Below are positions 44,201 through 54,258 of a DNA stretch of 64,000 bases, piece after piece. Below the pieces are notes generated by a model. It saw only the letters and a list, made by a program, of their open reading frames with translations. It did not search any database and was not told the DNA's origin. Source of the stretch: Wenyingzhuangia aestuarii (GTDB taxonomy: Bacteria > Bacteroidota > Bacteroidia > Flavobacteriales > Flavobacteriaceae); contig NZ_JAATJG010000014.1 of the NCBI RefSeq assembly GCF_011927765.1, positions 55,724 to 119,723 on the forward strand. Direction: 5' to 3'. The position numbers and the translations under genes were made by a program. The stretch's first letter is position 1. Each line of letters starts with the position of its first letter.

Positions 44201-46830
44201 AAATTATCCCATTGCGTTATGGCTACTCCTTCTGTTGGTGTAGGTATTCCGTCATCAGCTCTAAACCAATGAGTTAATCCTGTAGTTACGTTTGCTGGTC
44301 CAAAAGACAAACCAATTCCTAGTGTAAATACATCTCCATCAGACAAGTTTACATTGGTAAAAGTTACCGTATTTCCATCTAAAGAAACACCTGTAGTGTG
44401 AATGTTACTATCTGAAAAATCCGTATCTGAATCTATCAACAATGCATAATCACTAGTATTTCCAGTGCTTGCTATTGGCAAGGTAATGCTTATAGTTACT
44501 CCACCAACTGTTCCAGAAACAGCTGCTTTCCATGTTCTTTCTATTCGCTCGCTATACACCGGGCTAGTTCCTGAAGAAGTAACGCCTATAGTACCGTTGT
44601 CATTACCTACAACTAGAAAATCCAAATTGTTATTAAAGCTTCCTGCTTTGTCAAGGGTTAAATTTGTTGATGAAATTGGCTCTGATGATTTTTGCTGATT
44701 TAAAGCAGAAGCATCATCTCTACCAATTCCTATAATTTCATTATGATAAATACTATTCTCTGAAGCATCCCAAATAACGTTTGCATTACTATCTATATAG
44801 TCTCCATCAGTACCACCGCTAGAATTATCTAATGACAATGCGTATTTAAGAGCTAAATAACTTTCTATTTTATTTAAATCGGTTCCTGATATAGCAGTAT
44901 TATAAATAATTAGCTCAGACATATATCCTTCAAAACCTCTTACAGTACTATTTCCTTTCCCTAATACTCCAGCAGCGGTACCTGTTAAAGCCGAAAAATT
45001 AGAATTATCATTTTCATACTCAATTCCAGACATTAACAATGATATATTTCTTTCTACTCCAATATCTAAAACGGCTCTATATAAAGTAGCTTCTTCTGTA
45101 GATGCATTATAACTAACAAAAGAAGATGAAACAGAATTCCCCGAACCTTGGTGATGAAATAAACCTCTAGGATTCGTATTGTTATTTCTATACCCAAGTC
45201 TTAAGCTCTGATTAGTAACAGTTGATGTAGTTCCTAGAAAATAATTATGATCATTTGTATTTGTTCTTTCTACAACTGCCAAAACACTATAATCATTATC
45301 TTTTATATCATCTAAGTTCAAATCAAAGTAGCCATTATCTCCATTTGAAAAATAAACAGATGAATTATAATTATGCTTATCTGTTTCTACAGCAGGATAA
45401 TCGGAACTTACAGTACCATTTCTTACAGCGTTATTACTACTACCTGTTGTAGCTTGATTTCCCCAATCTGTGATACCATTTACATCTGTTGTAATACCTG
45501 TATCTGCTTTAAACCAATGCGTTAAACCTGTAGAAACATTCCCAGGAAATTCGTTTACAGGAGTGTAAGCTAAAGTAAAAAAAGAAGCATCAGCAAGAGA
45601 TACATTGGTAAAGGTTAGTACATTCCCACTAATACTAGCTCCTGTAGTATGTATAGTTGCACCTGTTGTAAAATCTGTATTTGTATCTATTAACAAAGCA
45701 TATTCTGATGGATTCCCAGAATTTGTTAAACTAGTCCCTAAAGTAAAACTCACAGAGATTGTTCCTGGAGTTCCATTGGTTTCAACTTTCCATGTTCTTC
45801 CAGATTTGTTGGTAATAGATCCAGGCACTCCTGTAGTGGTAAATGCTAAGGGATCTGCATCGTTTCCAATTAGTAAATAATCTAAATCGGTGGAAAAACT
45901 AGTCGTTTTTTCAATAGAAACAGTTGGGTCAGAATTAAATTCTGTAGATTTTCTTTGGTCTAAAGCTGTACTATCATCTCTACCAATACCTATTACTTCG
46001 TTGTGATAAGCTATATTTTCTGAGGCATCCCAAATTACAGCACCTGTACTTATACTATAATCTCCATCTGTTCCTCCATCTGTATTATCTAAAGTAATAC
46101 CATATTTTATAGCTAAATAACTTTCAATTTTTTTTCTATTTGCTATAGAAAGTTCATAATCAAAATAGATAATTTCTGCAATTTCTCCATTTAATTCATT
46201 TCCGCTTGTACTATCATCTCCAATTACATAAGCTCCATTCTCCCAAGTAGTAGAAAACAAATTTTCTGAAGTAAAAAAGTTTTTAGAATTTAAATATATG
46301 GTAGAATTGGCTCCAGAACCTGAACCACCAGGATCGGAAACAGAAATAATCTGTTGAATTCCTGTAGGTAATGTAAAAAATGGCTCGTTGGCATCATATC
46401 TTCTATCAATATAGAATTGTCTAGAGCTTCCTTCATAAAATTCTATAAAACAATCATCTGTTGTAGCAGATTTTCTTTGCACAATAAATGAAGTACTTTC
46501 TTCCGTACTGCTATTAGGCCCTACACCACGTGTAATGGTAGTACCTGTTATTGGTTGAGAATCGTCTGTAAAACTAATTACAGGATTTCCGTTAATGGCA
46601 TTTGTAGTTGAATATACAGCAGCTCCTGTTCCAGTCGCATTGAATCCATTCCCACTTTGATCTGTCCACGATGTAATTCCAACACCATTTGTAGTTGTAT
46701 TGGTTCCTGCATTTGCTTTTAACCACAAGACTGTTCCTTCAACACCTCCTGGTGTCGGAACTTGAGCTTGTATAGTAAGGGATAGTAATAAAGCAATGAT
46801 TACATTGCTTTTCAAAAAAATAGTTTTCAT
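41290..46830 (-). CDS. giant T9SS-secreted surface protein B (LamG-like modules)
   Basis: An 1846-residue paralogue of its two neighbours. Signal peptide about 1-22 (cut at IQAQ). Three modules with YLAIKYGI or YLALKYAL near residues 238, 658 and 1073, each with LWLKANAGTNTTTNGVGITSW-type LamG strands and YHNEVIGIGRDD. The C-terminal block (about 1330-1846) is homologous to that of A and C but clearly more diverged in DNA, and ends in its own T9SS sorting domain LEKLLQQLYLVKITTNKGSFTEKIAIE. The first module has an N-terminal insert (SSTEESTSFIVQRKS...) not seen in the others. 44 bp separate it from gene A. Confidence 0.85.
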   Translation of the reverse strand: MKTIFLKSNVIIALLLSLTIQAQVPTPGGVEGTVLWLKANAGTNTTTNGVGITSWTDQSGNGFNATGTGAAVYSTTNAINGNPVISFTDDSQPITGTTITRGVGPNSSTEESTSFIVQRKSATTDDCFIEFYEGSSRQFYIDRRYDANEPFFTLPTGIQQIISVSDPGGSGSGANSTIYLNSKNFFTSENLFSTTWENGAYVIGDDSTSGNELNGEIAEIIYFDYELSIANRKKIESYLAIKYGITLDNTDGGTDGDYSISTGAVIWDASENIAYHNEVIGIGRDDSTALDQRKSTEFNSDPTVSIEKTTSFSTDLDYLLIGNDADPLAFTTTGVPGSITNKSGRTWKVETNGTPGTISVSFTLGTSLTNSGNPSEYALLIDTNTDFTTGATIHTTGASISGNVLTFTNVSLADASFFTLAYTPVNEFPGNVSTGLTHWFKADTGITTDVNGITDWGNQATTGSSNNAVRNGTVSSDYPAVETDKHNYNSSVYFSNGDNGYFDLNLDDIKDNDYSVLAVVERTNTNDHNYFLGTTSTVTNQSLRLGYRNNNTNPRGLFHHQGSGNSVSSSFVSYNASTEEATLYRAVLDIGVERNISLLMSGIEYENDNSNFSALTGTAAGVLGKGNSTVRGFEGYMSELIIYNTAISGTDLNKIESYLALKYALSLDNSSGGTDGDYIDSNANVIWDASENSIYHNEIIGIGRDDASALNQQKSSEPISSTNLTLDKAGSFNNNLDFLVVGNDNGTIGVTSSGTSPVYSERIERTWKAAVSGTVGGVTISITLPIASTGNTSDYALLIDSDTDFSDSNIHTTGVSLDGNTVTFTNVNLSDGDVFTLGIGLSFGPANVTTGLTHWFRADDGIPTPTEGVAITQWDNLKGTNHAIQAGTTNYPSYAENLHNYNPSVYFTNGNEGYFNVNLDDLRANDYNIITVIERDDVKNVNYFLGTTSSGTGNQRLHVGYRTNTSLTLAQYGNDVDVTVGGYNPTTSSSSLITASLDQSSGKTIAALKDGIEVSNNDGNTTALGGDGGLSNGFLGNAYDTATQGFEGAISEMIIYNSTLTNTELKKIHSYLAIKYGITLDNSGGGTNGDYLDSAGNTIWDASENSAYHNDVAGIGYDVASNLIQKQSKSESSDDILAISIYSSVTATNKLNFGAFDDNLDYLVWGNNGSTSSISLVDHISSENACLKQFDRDWKISNSGNVQNVTLQFDLSAFSSRDFNLIIDLDGDGDYTTGTIQTISTGTITGNNIIFTDVTLPNDCVFTLVDNSSDIVYKVGAWVGGAGTDQEFNDSATDLVKSVKISEDVTLTGSHNCKCLNIANGAVVTVATDEYLKVTNTLISNGSIYLEGSAELIQTDTDTNTGTGKVYKILNEATSSIYRYNYFASPVHNSGVFSIGNDLKINEGPTLGDNSNPGFINNDLDGFGTTFSTRWFHTLNNDFDFIEIDQNTTMAPGIGFTMKGTSTANAYNFIGTPNNGDIDVAISTGKFLLTGNPYPSTIDIDAFNTTNGPSGSGVTEGAVYIWDQPGDTGDHFNADTDDSGGYATIINGVKTAAKSETDTPVAGATLPTAYIKPGQGFIVYGTDDGSVSFTNSLRDGITYDGGRKFFKTQQTKTLESLTERPIIRLGFEYQKENGKYAHRQLATVLESGSTLEKEIGKDAFMFDYHSNDAYWMVENDIDRFIITSVPTLSETLELPIGVVVDSEKEVTFNIDDVENLANDIYLLDKEQGNVAKISGNNTYTTTVASGEHQDRFSLVFKEAENLDTEYIDNKSKTVIYIQNKTMNVVLEQGTIQQVEIYNLGGQKVVAKKNNTESTKMTINLEKLLQQLYLVKITTNKGSFTEKIAIE

Positions 46831-46949
46831 GTTTGATATTGGGGTATTAAAACATATAAATTAACCTACATCAAAAATACTATTTGTTTTCTATTGATAT
46901 AGTTATAATTAGATAAAAGACGGATTTTAATAGATTAAAGCCTTTAAAA

Positions 46950-49900
46950 CTACTCTATTGTTATTTTTTGAGTGAATGTAGAATGGTTTGTAACTACTTT
47001 AACTATGTAGATTTGATCTGCAAATCTGTGTAAATTAGCTGTTACTTTATTTGTTTTTAATCCCGTATTTTTTATCATTAATTTTTGTCCTGCCAGATTG
47101 TAAAGTTCTACTTGTTGGATGGTACCTTGTTCTAAAACGACATTCATGATTTTATGTTGAATGTAAATCACTGTTTTTGATTTGGTATCTATGTATTCGG
47201 TATCTAAGTTTTCTGCCTCTTTAAACACCAAACTAAATCTATCTTGATGATCTCCTGAAGCTACTGTAGTAGTGTAGGTATTGTTTCCACTAATTTTAGC
47301 AACGTTTCCTAATTCTTTATCTAAAAGATAGATGTCATTTGCTAAGTTTTCTACATCGTCTATATTAAAGGTCACTTCCTTTTCTGAATCAACGACCACT
47401 CCAATAGGCAGTTCTAAAGTTTCACTTACATTAGGTACACTTGTAATAATAAATCTATCGATGTCATTCTCTACAATCCAATAAGCATCGTTGTTATAGT
47501 AATCAAACATAAATGCATCTTTCCCTATTTCTTTTTCTAAAGTATTTCCTTCTAAGCTAGTTACCAATTGTCTATGGTAGGTTTTGTTATCATTTGTTTG
47601 ATATTCAAACCCTAAACGCACCAATGGCTTGATATCGTTTAATGTTTTGGTGTTATCGGTTTTAAAGAAATGTCTGCTTCCATCATAAGGAACTCCATCT
47701 CTCATGGTATTGCTAAAAGAAACAGTTCCTCCACTAGTACTATACACAATAAACCCTTGCCCAGGTTTTATGAATAAAGAAGGGGTGGTTGCCCCAGATA
47801 CAGCTGTGCTCTCATCTTCTAAAGTAGCTGCTGCTACCGTTACTCCATTGGTAATTGTTGCATAGCCTCCACTATTATCTGTATCTGCATTAAAATGATC
47901 TCCGGTATCTACAGGTTGATCCCATAAATAAATAGTTCCATCAGTAACTGTATTATTCACTGTATTAAAAGCATTGGCACTAATAGTTGATGGGTATGGA
48001 TTTCCTGTTAACAAGAACTTTCCTGCTGAAATAGACACATCAATGTCTCCGTTGTTTGGCGTTCCTATTAAATTATAAGCATTGGCAGTGCTTGTTCCTT
48101 TCATGGTAAATCCTATTCCAGGTGCCATGCTAGTGTTTTGATCTATTTCTGTAAAATCAAAATCATTATTTAGGGTATGAAACCAACGGGTACTAAAAGT
48201 AGTTCCAAAACCATCTAAATCATTATTGATAAACCCTGGATTGCTATTATCTCCTAAAGTAGGTCCCTCGTTTATTTTTAAATTGTTAGCAATACTAAAT
48301 ACCCCTCCTGTATGTACAGGTGATGCAAAGTAATTGTATCTGTAAATAGAACTGGTTGCTTCGTTTAAAATTTTATAAACACTACCTGATCCTGTATTTA
48401 CATCTCCAGAAGCATTTGATTGAATTAACTCTGCTGAACCTTCTAAATACAAATCTCCATCTAATTCTATTTCATCTTCTAAATGAAGATAATTTCCATC
48501 GGAAACTGTTACTACTGTACCTGTACCAATATTTATACAATCACAAAGTGCACTTGTAGGTAAGGTAACATCTTCTAATATTTGAACTGTTTTTCCTGTA
48601 TCACTAGTAGATAAAGCTCCACCTGTTCCACTTCCTCCAAACCAAACTCCACTACCATAAATAATTTCTCCAGTTCTTTCTTTAGTTGTTAGGGTAAAAA
48701 CATTTCCATTAGCTAAAGTAACACCTGTAAACGTTAAGGTACTCCCCGTTACCACTCCTGACGTTTCTGTAGCAATAATTCCTGAAGTATATACTCCATC
48801 ATCATCAATAACTAAATCATAATTATCAGGATCAGGTAAGGCTGATAAATCAAAAGATAAAGTAAGCCCAGACATAGAACCTGATGCGTTTACCTTCCAA
48901 TTTCTATTGATTGTTTTGTTACTTTTTAAACAGTTTCCAACTCCATCTCCTGCATCAACTAAGCTAATGGCACTTCCTGCACCATCATTCCCAATAATTA
49001 AGTAATCTAAATCCGAAAAAGTTCCAGTAATATCGTTATTGTTAGTAGCTATTGAACCATGAATTGAAATTGCCAAAATACCATTGTCATTTGCCGATTT
49101 ACTTTGTTTTTGTTCTAACTCAGAGTCTTCATCTTTAATTAATCCAAAAACATTGTTGTGATAACTTGCATTGGTTGTTGCGCTCCAAATTGTAGTTCCT
49201 GCACTATTAACATAATCACCAGGAATAGTAATACCATATTTAATAGCTAAATAGGTTTCTATTTTAGAAATATCTGTTGGAGCAATTGTTTGATCTTGAT
49301 AGTAAATAATTTCTGCTATATTTCCTTCATAGTAATCTCCTGTATTCCCACCATCAAAGCTAGATGCTGTTGATCCATCTCCTACATAACCATATCTTGT
49401 TGTGCTTCCACTACCTATAGTAGTGTCGTTGGTGTTATTAGCAAGTTCTTCATCTCCATTTAGCCTTATAACGGTTGCATTGCTTAGTGTTTCATCTTGA
49501 ATAAATCCTGCTATTTTTATTTTTCCATCATTTGTATCTGTGGTTCCTGTATTGGTCACAGAAGCTCCTCCTGAGGTTTTGTATTTAAAACTTAAATTAT
49601 CAGCACTCACCGCTAAGTCAAAATATTCATTTTCATCAAAGCTTAAAAAAGAACCATTATTTGAATTGGTACTTTCTGTTTTGTACACTACCCAAGCATA
49701 CAGTTTATTTATTTCTCCAGATGTTGTATAGTTTAAATCATTTACAGCAAAGTGTTGTCTAGTCCCATCAAAATCTACAGAAGGATTATAGTTAAAGGTT
49801 CCATCATTAACAATATTTGGTTTATCTAAGTTGGTAGATTGAGATATGTCATGTGAATTAATTCCTGAATCTGAAATTGATGTAATAATCCCATTTGAAC

Positions 49901-52664
49901 TTACTACATTTTTATCTGATTTGATCCACATTGCTAAACCTGAGTTGACTGCCCCAGGAGAAGGAACACTTGGTAGTGTAAATGTAAATGCCAATCTGTC
50001 TCCATCAGAAACATCAATATTGATATAGTAGTAATCAGCTTCATCACCTGTTCCACTTGTTACAGCTATAGGAGTTTCTTCCGATAAACTAAAAGTATCA
50101 TTGCTACTAATTACATAGTTTATTGATGTAGCATCTTCTGGAAAATAGGATTTTAAAATACCTATATAAACAGTCCCTGTATTAGCTCCTACTTCTTTAA
50201 ACAACCATTTTCTTGCAGTGATATATTCGGTAGAAGCTCCTCCGGTAAAACTAGCATACCCTGTACCAGATCCTTCGTTTCCAAACAATAAAGAGCTTCC
50301 TTCTGTTAAGGTAGTAGGTCTATTGGTGTGATTGTTATTCCCTGAAACAAAATCTAAATCTGTAGCTAAAATAATGTCTTGTGCTGATGTAGATTGCGCT
50401 ACTCGTTGATCTAATTCACTATCTGTATTGTCTTTAACAATACCAGCTACTCCGTTCCAATAAGCCGTATTATCCCACAATACAGTTCCTTGAGAATTTT
50501 TATAAGAGCCTAAAACACTATTTAATGTAATTCCATATTTTAAAGCTAAATAACTTTCTATTTGAAGAGTTTCTGCAGCAGAAAAACTTTCTCTATCAGC
50601 TAATAAAACTTCTGATATTTGCCCATCGTAATAAGAATTGTTTCTACTACCGTTTTCTGAACTAGCTTCTGAACCATCTCCAATAAATCCATATCTATCT
50701 TGAGCAACCAAAATACCACTTGTTGTTAAATCTGAGTTGAATTCAACATTCCCATCAAATTTCATAAAAGTTTCATTTGTTAAGTCTGCATCAAAAATAA
50801 ATTCTGCAATATGTGGTAATCCATCATTTCCTAAAGATGCACTTTCTAAATCTCTAGTTCCTTGAGATTGATAAGAGAAGGCTAATTCTCCACTAGGTAC
50901 AATATAAAAGTTATAGGCTTCACTTCTATCAAAATCTATAAACGACCAGTTTCCGGTAAGGTCATTAGCGGCAGGATCATTAAAATCGGTACTGTACACC
51001 ACAAACCCATGCATATCTTCAATTAGATCTCCTGCATCATAATTTTTGTTTTGCAAAGCAATGTAATCATTTGCTCCATCAAAGGTAAGCGTTGGATTAA
51101 AGTTCATAAAACTTGTAGTATTAGGTATTCTACTACTAGAGTTCTGAAATCCATTAACAGCATACAATCCTCCATCTTGCCATGTTAAAGAAGATCCTGA
51201 ATTTGTTAAGTCTTTATCAGCTCTTAATACAATATCAAATCTATCAATATCAATACCTGCTAATTTTTTATCAAGACCAGAAACACCATCAAAAATAAAA
51301 CTAACTCTGTTATTGTTGTCTATGTCTTCTTTAAAGTAATAATAATCTGTGGTGGTTCCCTCTTGAGTTACAAGAACATCACTAGCCGTTGTAAATGTAT
51401 CATCAGCACTAATCATCATTCTTACGTTGCTAGCACCTGGAGGAAAAATATTTTTGGGAATAGCAATATAATAATCATCATTGTCATCTGTACTTTCTTT
51501 AAAAAGCCATATTTTTTTTAAAATAGCATCGGTAACCTCAAAAACTTCAAAACCACTTTCATCATTATTTCCAAAAAACAAAAAGTCTCCATCTGAAGTA
51601 GAAATAGAAGTCCTGCTTACATTACTGTTTTCAGAAGTAAAGTCCTCATCATTAGCCACTACTAAATCTCCAGCTACTGAGGCTGCAATTTTTTGATCTA
51701 AATCATAATTATCAGCTTTTATAAGTGCAGCCACATTGTGGTGGTAAGTGCTATTGGCAGATGCATCCCAAACAGTTGTAGTAGTGGTTCCATTGTAATA
51801 TAAATAATCACCCGCAGTTCCACCTCCAGTGTTGTCAAGAGTAATTCCATACTTCATAGCTAAATAACTCTCTATTCTCAATACTTCTGTCGTATAGTTA
51901 ATACTTCCTTTATCTATTAAAATAATTTCAGCAATGTCTCCATCATAGTAAAGATTGTTTCTAGTTCCATTTTCTGAATTTGCTTCAGAACCATCTCCAA
52001 TAAACCCATAACGATTGCTTGAAATTTCAATATCCCCTAACAAATTTTGTGTTTTATCTTCAAACCCATCTAATCTCATTTTGGCTAGATTGTCTGTAGA
52101 TCTATCTATGATAAAAGTTCCTATGTGAGGTACATTATTGTTAGAAGGAGTATTTGCCTCTATGTCTAACACATAATTTGTAGCTCTAGTATTATCATTA
52201 ATTCCATCTCTATAAGAAATTGCTAATCTACCATTACCATGTACATAAAAGTTATAGGCTTCACTTCTATCAAAATCTATAAAAGCCCAGTTATCATTAT
52301 ATTCGGAACTTGAAAACGTTGTTTTGTACACGATAAAAGCGGCCACATCTGTTAAACTTGTTCCTGAAGTATAATTTAATCCACCCTCGATTGCGAAATA
52401 ATCATTACTACCATCAAAAGTGAATGTTTTATGGAAATTGAACAAGTTAGATTGTGTAGCTTTATTTCCTGATGAAGGCTGAAAAGCTTTGTAACCAGTA
52501 CCTCCTACGGCACCAAGTTTATCTCCCCATTCTAAATCTCCTGTGTTTGTTACATTATCATCTCCGCTCAACCATATTGACATGTTGCTTACCGATACTC
52601 CTCCTGGAGTTTGTGAATAGACTAGAGTATTTATAAAAAAGACTATTATTAGTATTTTTTTCAT
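46950..52664 (-). CDS. giant T9SS-secreted surface protein C (LamG-like modules)
   Basis: A 1904-residue paralogue. Signal peptide about 1-17 (cut at VYSQ). Three modules with YLAMKYGI/YLALKYGI/YLAIKYGI near residues 268, 706 and 1140. Modules 1 and 2 contain an extra region (KIWLFKESTDDNDDYYIAIPK) and a YGFIGDGSEANSENGTRNN segment absent from A and B, so they are of a different subtype. From about residue 1400 the C-terminus is nearly identical to that of A over about 465 residues, then ends in a distinct T9SS tail (TNHSTFTQKITIE). Confidence 0.85.
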   Translation of the reverse strand: MKKILIIVFFINTLVYSQTPGGVSVSNMSIWLSGDDNVTNTGDLEWGDKLGAVGGTGYKAFQPSSGNKATQSNLFNFHKTFTFDGSNDYFAIEGGLNYTSGTSLTDVAAFIVYKTTFSSSEYNDNWAFIDFDRSEAYNFYVHGNGRLAISYRDGINDNTRATNYVLDIEANTPSNNNVPHIGTFIIDRSTDNLAKMRLDGFEDKTQNLLGDIEISSNRYGFIGDGSEANSENGTRNNLYYDGDIAEIILIDKGSINYTTEVLRIESYLAMKYGITLDNTGGGTAGDYLYYNGTTTTTVWDASANSTYHHNVAALIKADNYDLDQKIAASVAGDLVVANDEDFTSENSNVSRTSISTSDGDFLFFGNNDESGFEVFEVTDAILKKIWLFKESTDDNDDYYIAIPKNIFPPGASNVRMMISADDTFTTASDVLVTQEGTTTDYYYFKEDIDNNNRVSFIFDGVSGLDKKLAGIDIDRFDIVLRADKDLTNSGSSLTWQDGGLYAVNGFQNSSSRIPNTTSFMNFNPTLTFDGANDYIALQNKNYDAGDLIEDMHGFVVYSTDFNDPAANDLTGNWSFIDFDRSEAYNFYIVPSGELAFSYQSQGTRDLESASLGNDGLPHIAEFIFDADLTNETFMKFDGNVEFNSDLTTSGILVAQDRYGFIGDGSEASSENGSRNNSYYDGQISEVLLADRESFSAAETLQIESYLALKYGITLNSVLGSYKNSQGTVLWDNTAYWNGVAGIVKDNTDSELDQRVAQSTSAQDIILATDLDFVSGNNNHTNRPTTLTEGSSLLFGNEGSGTGYASFTGGASTEYITARKWLFKEVGANTGTVYIGILKSYFPEDATSINYVISSNDTFSLSEETPIAVTSGTGDEADYYYINIDVSDGDRLAFTFTLPSVPSPGAVNSGLAMWIKSDKNVVSSNGIITSISDSGINSHDISQSTNLDKPNIVNDGTFNYNPSVDFDGTRQHFAVNDLNYTTSGEINKLYAWVVYKTESTNSNNGSFLSFDENEYFDLAVSADNLSFKYKTSGGASVTNTGTTDTNDGKIKIAGFIQDETLSNATVIRLNGDEELANNTNDTTIGSGSTTRYGYVGDGSTASSFDGGNTGDYYEGNIAEIIYYQDQTIAPTDISKIETYLAIKYGITIPGDYVNSAGTTIWSATTNASYHNNVFGLIKDEDSELEQKQSKSANDNGILAISIHGSIATNNNDITGTFSDLDYLIIGNDGAGSAISLVDAGDGVGNCLKSNKTINRNWKVNASGSMSGLTLSFDLSALPDPDNYDLVIDDDGVYTSGIIATETSGVVTGSTLTFTGVTLANGNVFTLTTKERTGEIIYGSGVWFGGSGTGGALSTSDTGKTVQILEDVTLPTSALCDCINIGTGTVVTVSDGNYLHLEDEIELDGDLYLEGSAELIQSNASGDVNTGSGSVYKILNEATSSIYRYNYFASPVHTGGVFSIANNLKINEGPTLGDNSNPGFINNDLDGFGTTFSTRWFHTLNNDFDFTEIDQNTSMAPGIGFTMKGTSTANAYNLIGTPNNGDIDVSISAGKFLLTGNPYPSTISANAFNTVNNTVTDGTIYLWDQPVDTGDHFNADTDNSGGYATITNGVTVAAATLEDESTAVSGATTPSLFIKPGQGFIVYSTSGGTVSFSNTMRDGVPYDGSRHFFKTDNTKTLNDIKPLVRLGFEYQTNDNKTYHRQLVTSLEGNTLEKEIGKDAFMFDYYNNDAYWIVENDIDRFIITSVPNVSETLELPIGVVVDSEKEVTFNIDDVENLANDIYLLDKELGNVAKISGNNTYTTTVASGDHQDRFSLVFKEAENLDTEYIDTKSKTVIYIQHKIMNVVLEQGTIQQVELYNLAGQKLMIKNTGLKTNKVTANLHRFADQIYIVKVVTNHSTFTQKITIE

Positions 52665-52915
52665 AAGATTTTTCTGAGGTATTTTTTTGAAACGGCTACT
52701 AAAATATCATTATAAATTATTTTTAAGCAAAAAAATAGACAGACGGTCTTATTTGCAGGATTAACACATAAAACAAAGAAAAAACCCTAACAAATGATAG
52801 TTTTTTAACATGATTATTGAATAAAAACGGTGAATTGTTCAATATTTATTAAAATCATTTTTTTTTTATTTTTCGAATAATTTGACCTTATTTTGTATCC
52901 AAACTTTATCTGAAT
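52665..52915. other. divergent intergenic region between gene C and aroB
   Basis: About 250 bp, very AT-rich, and contains the promoters of gene C and of aroB. I see no ORF, repeat or hairpin of note. Confidence 0.5.
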
Positions 52916-53977
52916 ATGCAAACCATACAATCTACAAGCTACCCTGTTCATTTTCAAGAAACTGGATACAATGCCTTAAACGATTTTATCAACTCTAAAG
53001 GATTTAAAACTGTATTTGTTTTGGTAGATGAGAACACACACGAGCATTGTTTACCTATTTTACAACAAGAGATTGATGCAGATGTTTCTTTTGAAGTGAT
53101 TGAAATTGAATCTGGAGAAGTAAACAAAAACTTAGGTACTTGTATGAGTTTGTGGCAAGCCTTAACCGATTTAGGTGCCGATAGAAAAAGTTTACTAATC
53201 AATATTGGTGGTGGTGTTATTACCGACATGGGAGGTTTTGTAGCTTCTACTTACAAACGTGGAATTCAGTTTATTAACATCCCTACTACTTTGTTAAGTA
53301 TGGTTGATGCTTCTGTAGGAGGTAAAACAGGAGTGGATTTAGGAGTGTTAAAAAATCAAATTGGTTTGTTTGCAGATCCAGAAATGGTTCTTATTGATCC
53401 TTTGTATTTAAAAACTTTGTCTGAAGTAGAAATTACCTCTGGAATGGCAGAAATTATTAAATACGGATTGACTTACGATAGCTCTTTATGGAATCAATTT
53501 TTAGACGAAAGTAAAGAAGTTGATTTGGTAGGAATGATTCACCGTTCTATAGAAATTAAAAACGAAGTAGTTTTAGAAGATAGACTTGAAGCCAACTTGC
53601 GTAAGATTTTAAACTACGGACATACTATTGGACATGCTGTAGAATCTTACTTTTTAGAATCTGAAGATAAAAAAACACTAACACACGGACAGGCTATAGC
53701 TTTGGGTATGATTACCGAAGCCTATATTTCTACTAAATTATGTGGTTTTCCTCAAGAGGATTTACAGATAATTAAACAAACTATTACAAGAATTTTTGGG
53801 AAAGTACCTGTTTTAAAAGAAGATTACGATGCTGTTTTAGATTTAATGAAACACGATAAGAAAAACGTAAACGGACAAGTGAACTTTGTGTTGCTAGAAG
53901 GTTTAGAGAAGTGTAAAATTGATTGTAAAGTGTCTCCTGAACTAATTATTGAATCTTTAGATTATTATTTAGTTTAA
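52916..53977 (+). CDS. aroB: 3-dehydroquinate synthase
   Basis: A 353-residue NAD- and Zn/Co-dependent enzyme converting DAHP to 3-dehydroquinate in the shikimate pathway. Landmarks: GGGVITDMGGFVAS (NAD site), PTTLLSMVDASVGGKTGVDL, SGMAEIIKYGL with the metal Glu, and NYGHTIGHAVE with metal His. Full family length. Monocistronic here; no other aro gene is adjacent. Confidence 0.97.
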   Translation: MQTIQSTSYPVHFQETGYNALNDFINSKGFKTVFVLVDENTHEHCLPILQQEIDADVSFEVIEIESGEVNKNLGTCMSLWQALTDLGADRKSLLINIGGGVITDMGGFVASTYKRGIQFINIPTTLLSMVDASVGGKTGVDLGVLKNQIGLFADPEMVLIDPLYLKTLSEVEITSGMAEIIKYGLTYDSSLWNQFLDESKEVDLVGMIHRSIEIKNEVVLEDRLEANLRKILNYGHTIGHAVESYFLESEDKKTLTHGQAIALGMITEAYISTKLCGFPQEDLQIIKQTITRIFGKVPVLKEDYDAVLDLMKHDKKNVNGQVNFVLLEGLEKCKIDCKVSPELIIESLDYYLV

Positions 53978-53989
53978 AACAAGTCCCAT

Positions 53990-54235
53990 CAAGTACAGTC
54001 AATATTTTAGGGTCATCGAGCGTAGTCAAGATGTATTAAATATAAAAGAAATTATAGTCATCGAGCAACCTGTACTGAATTACCACCGAAGTAAAGTCAA
54101 AATATTAGGGTCATCGAGCGTAGTCGAGATGTATTAAATCAAAAAGAAGTTATAGTCATCGAGCAACAAGTACTAAGATACAACCGAAGTAAAGTCAAAA
54201 TATTAGGGTCATCGAGCGTAGTCGAGATGTATTAT
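53990..54235. repeat. REP-like repeat array D, divergent subfamily
   Basis: Three copies of GTCATCGAGCGTAGTCGAGATGTATTA alternate with two copies of GTCATCGAGCAACCTGTACT..ACCGAAGTAAAGTC. The palindromic core is related to arrays A-C (TCGAGCGNAGTCGAGA), but the flanks differ (TCATCGAGC / GATGTATTA). The variant TCGATGACC equals the right flank of the IS110 insertion. Confidence 0.85.
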
Positions 54236-54258
54236 TTTCTAAAAAATATATAAAATTA

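Noticed and set aside
35858..52664. Numerous plus-strand ORFs of 60-95 codons inside the giant surface-protein genes
   Set aside because: They lie antisense to long intact reading frames with signal peptides and sorting domains, and their translations show low-complexity, non-homologous sequence.
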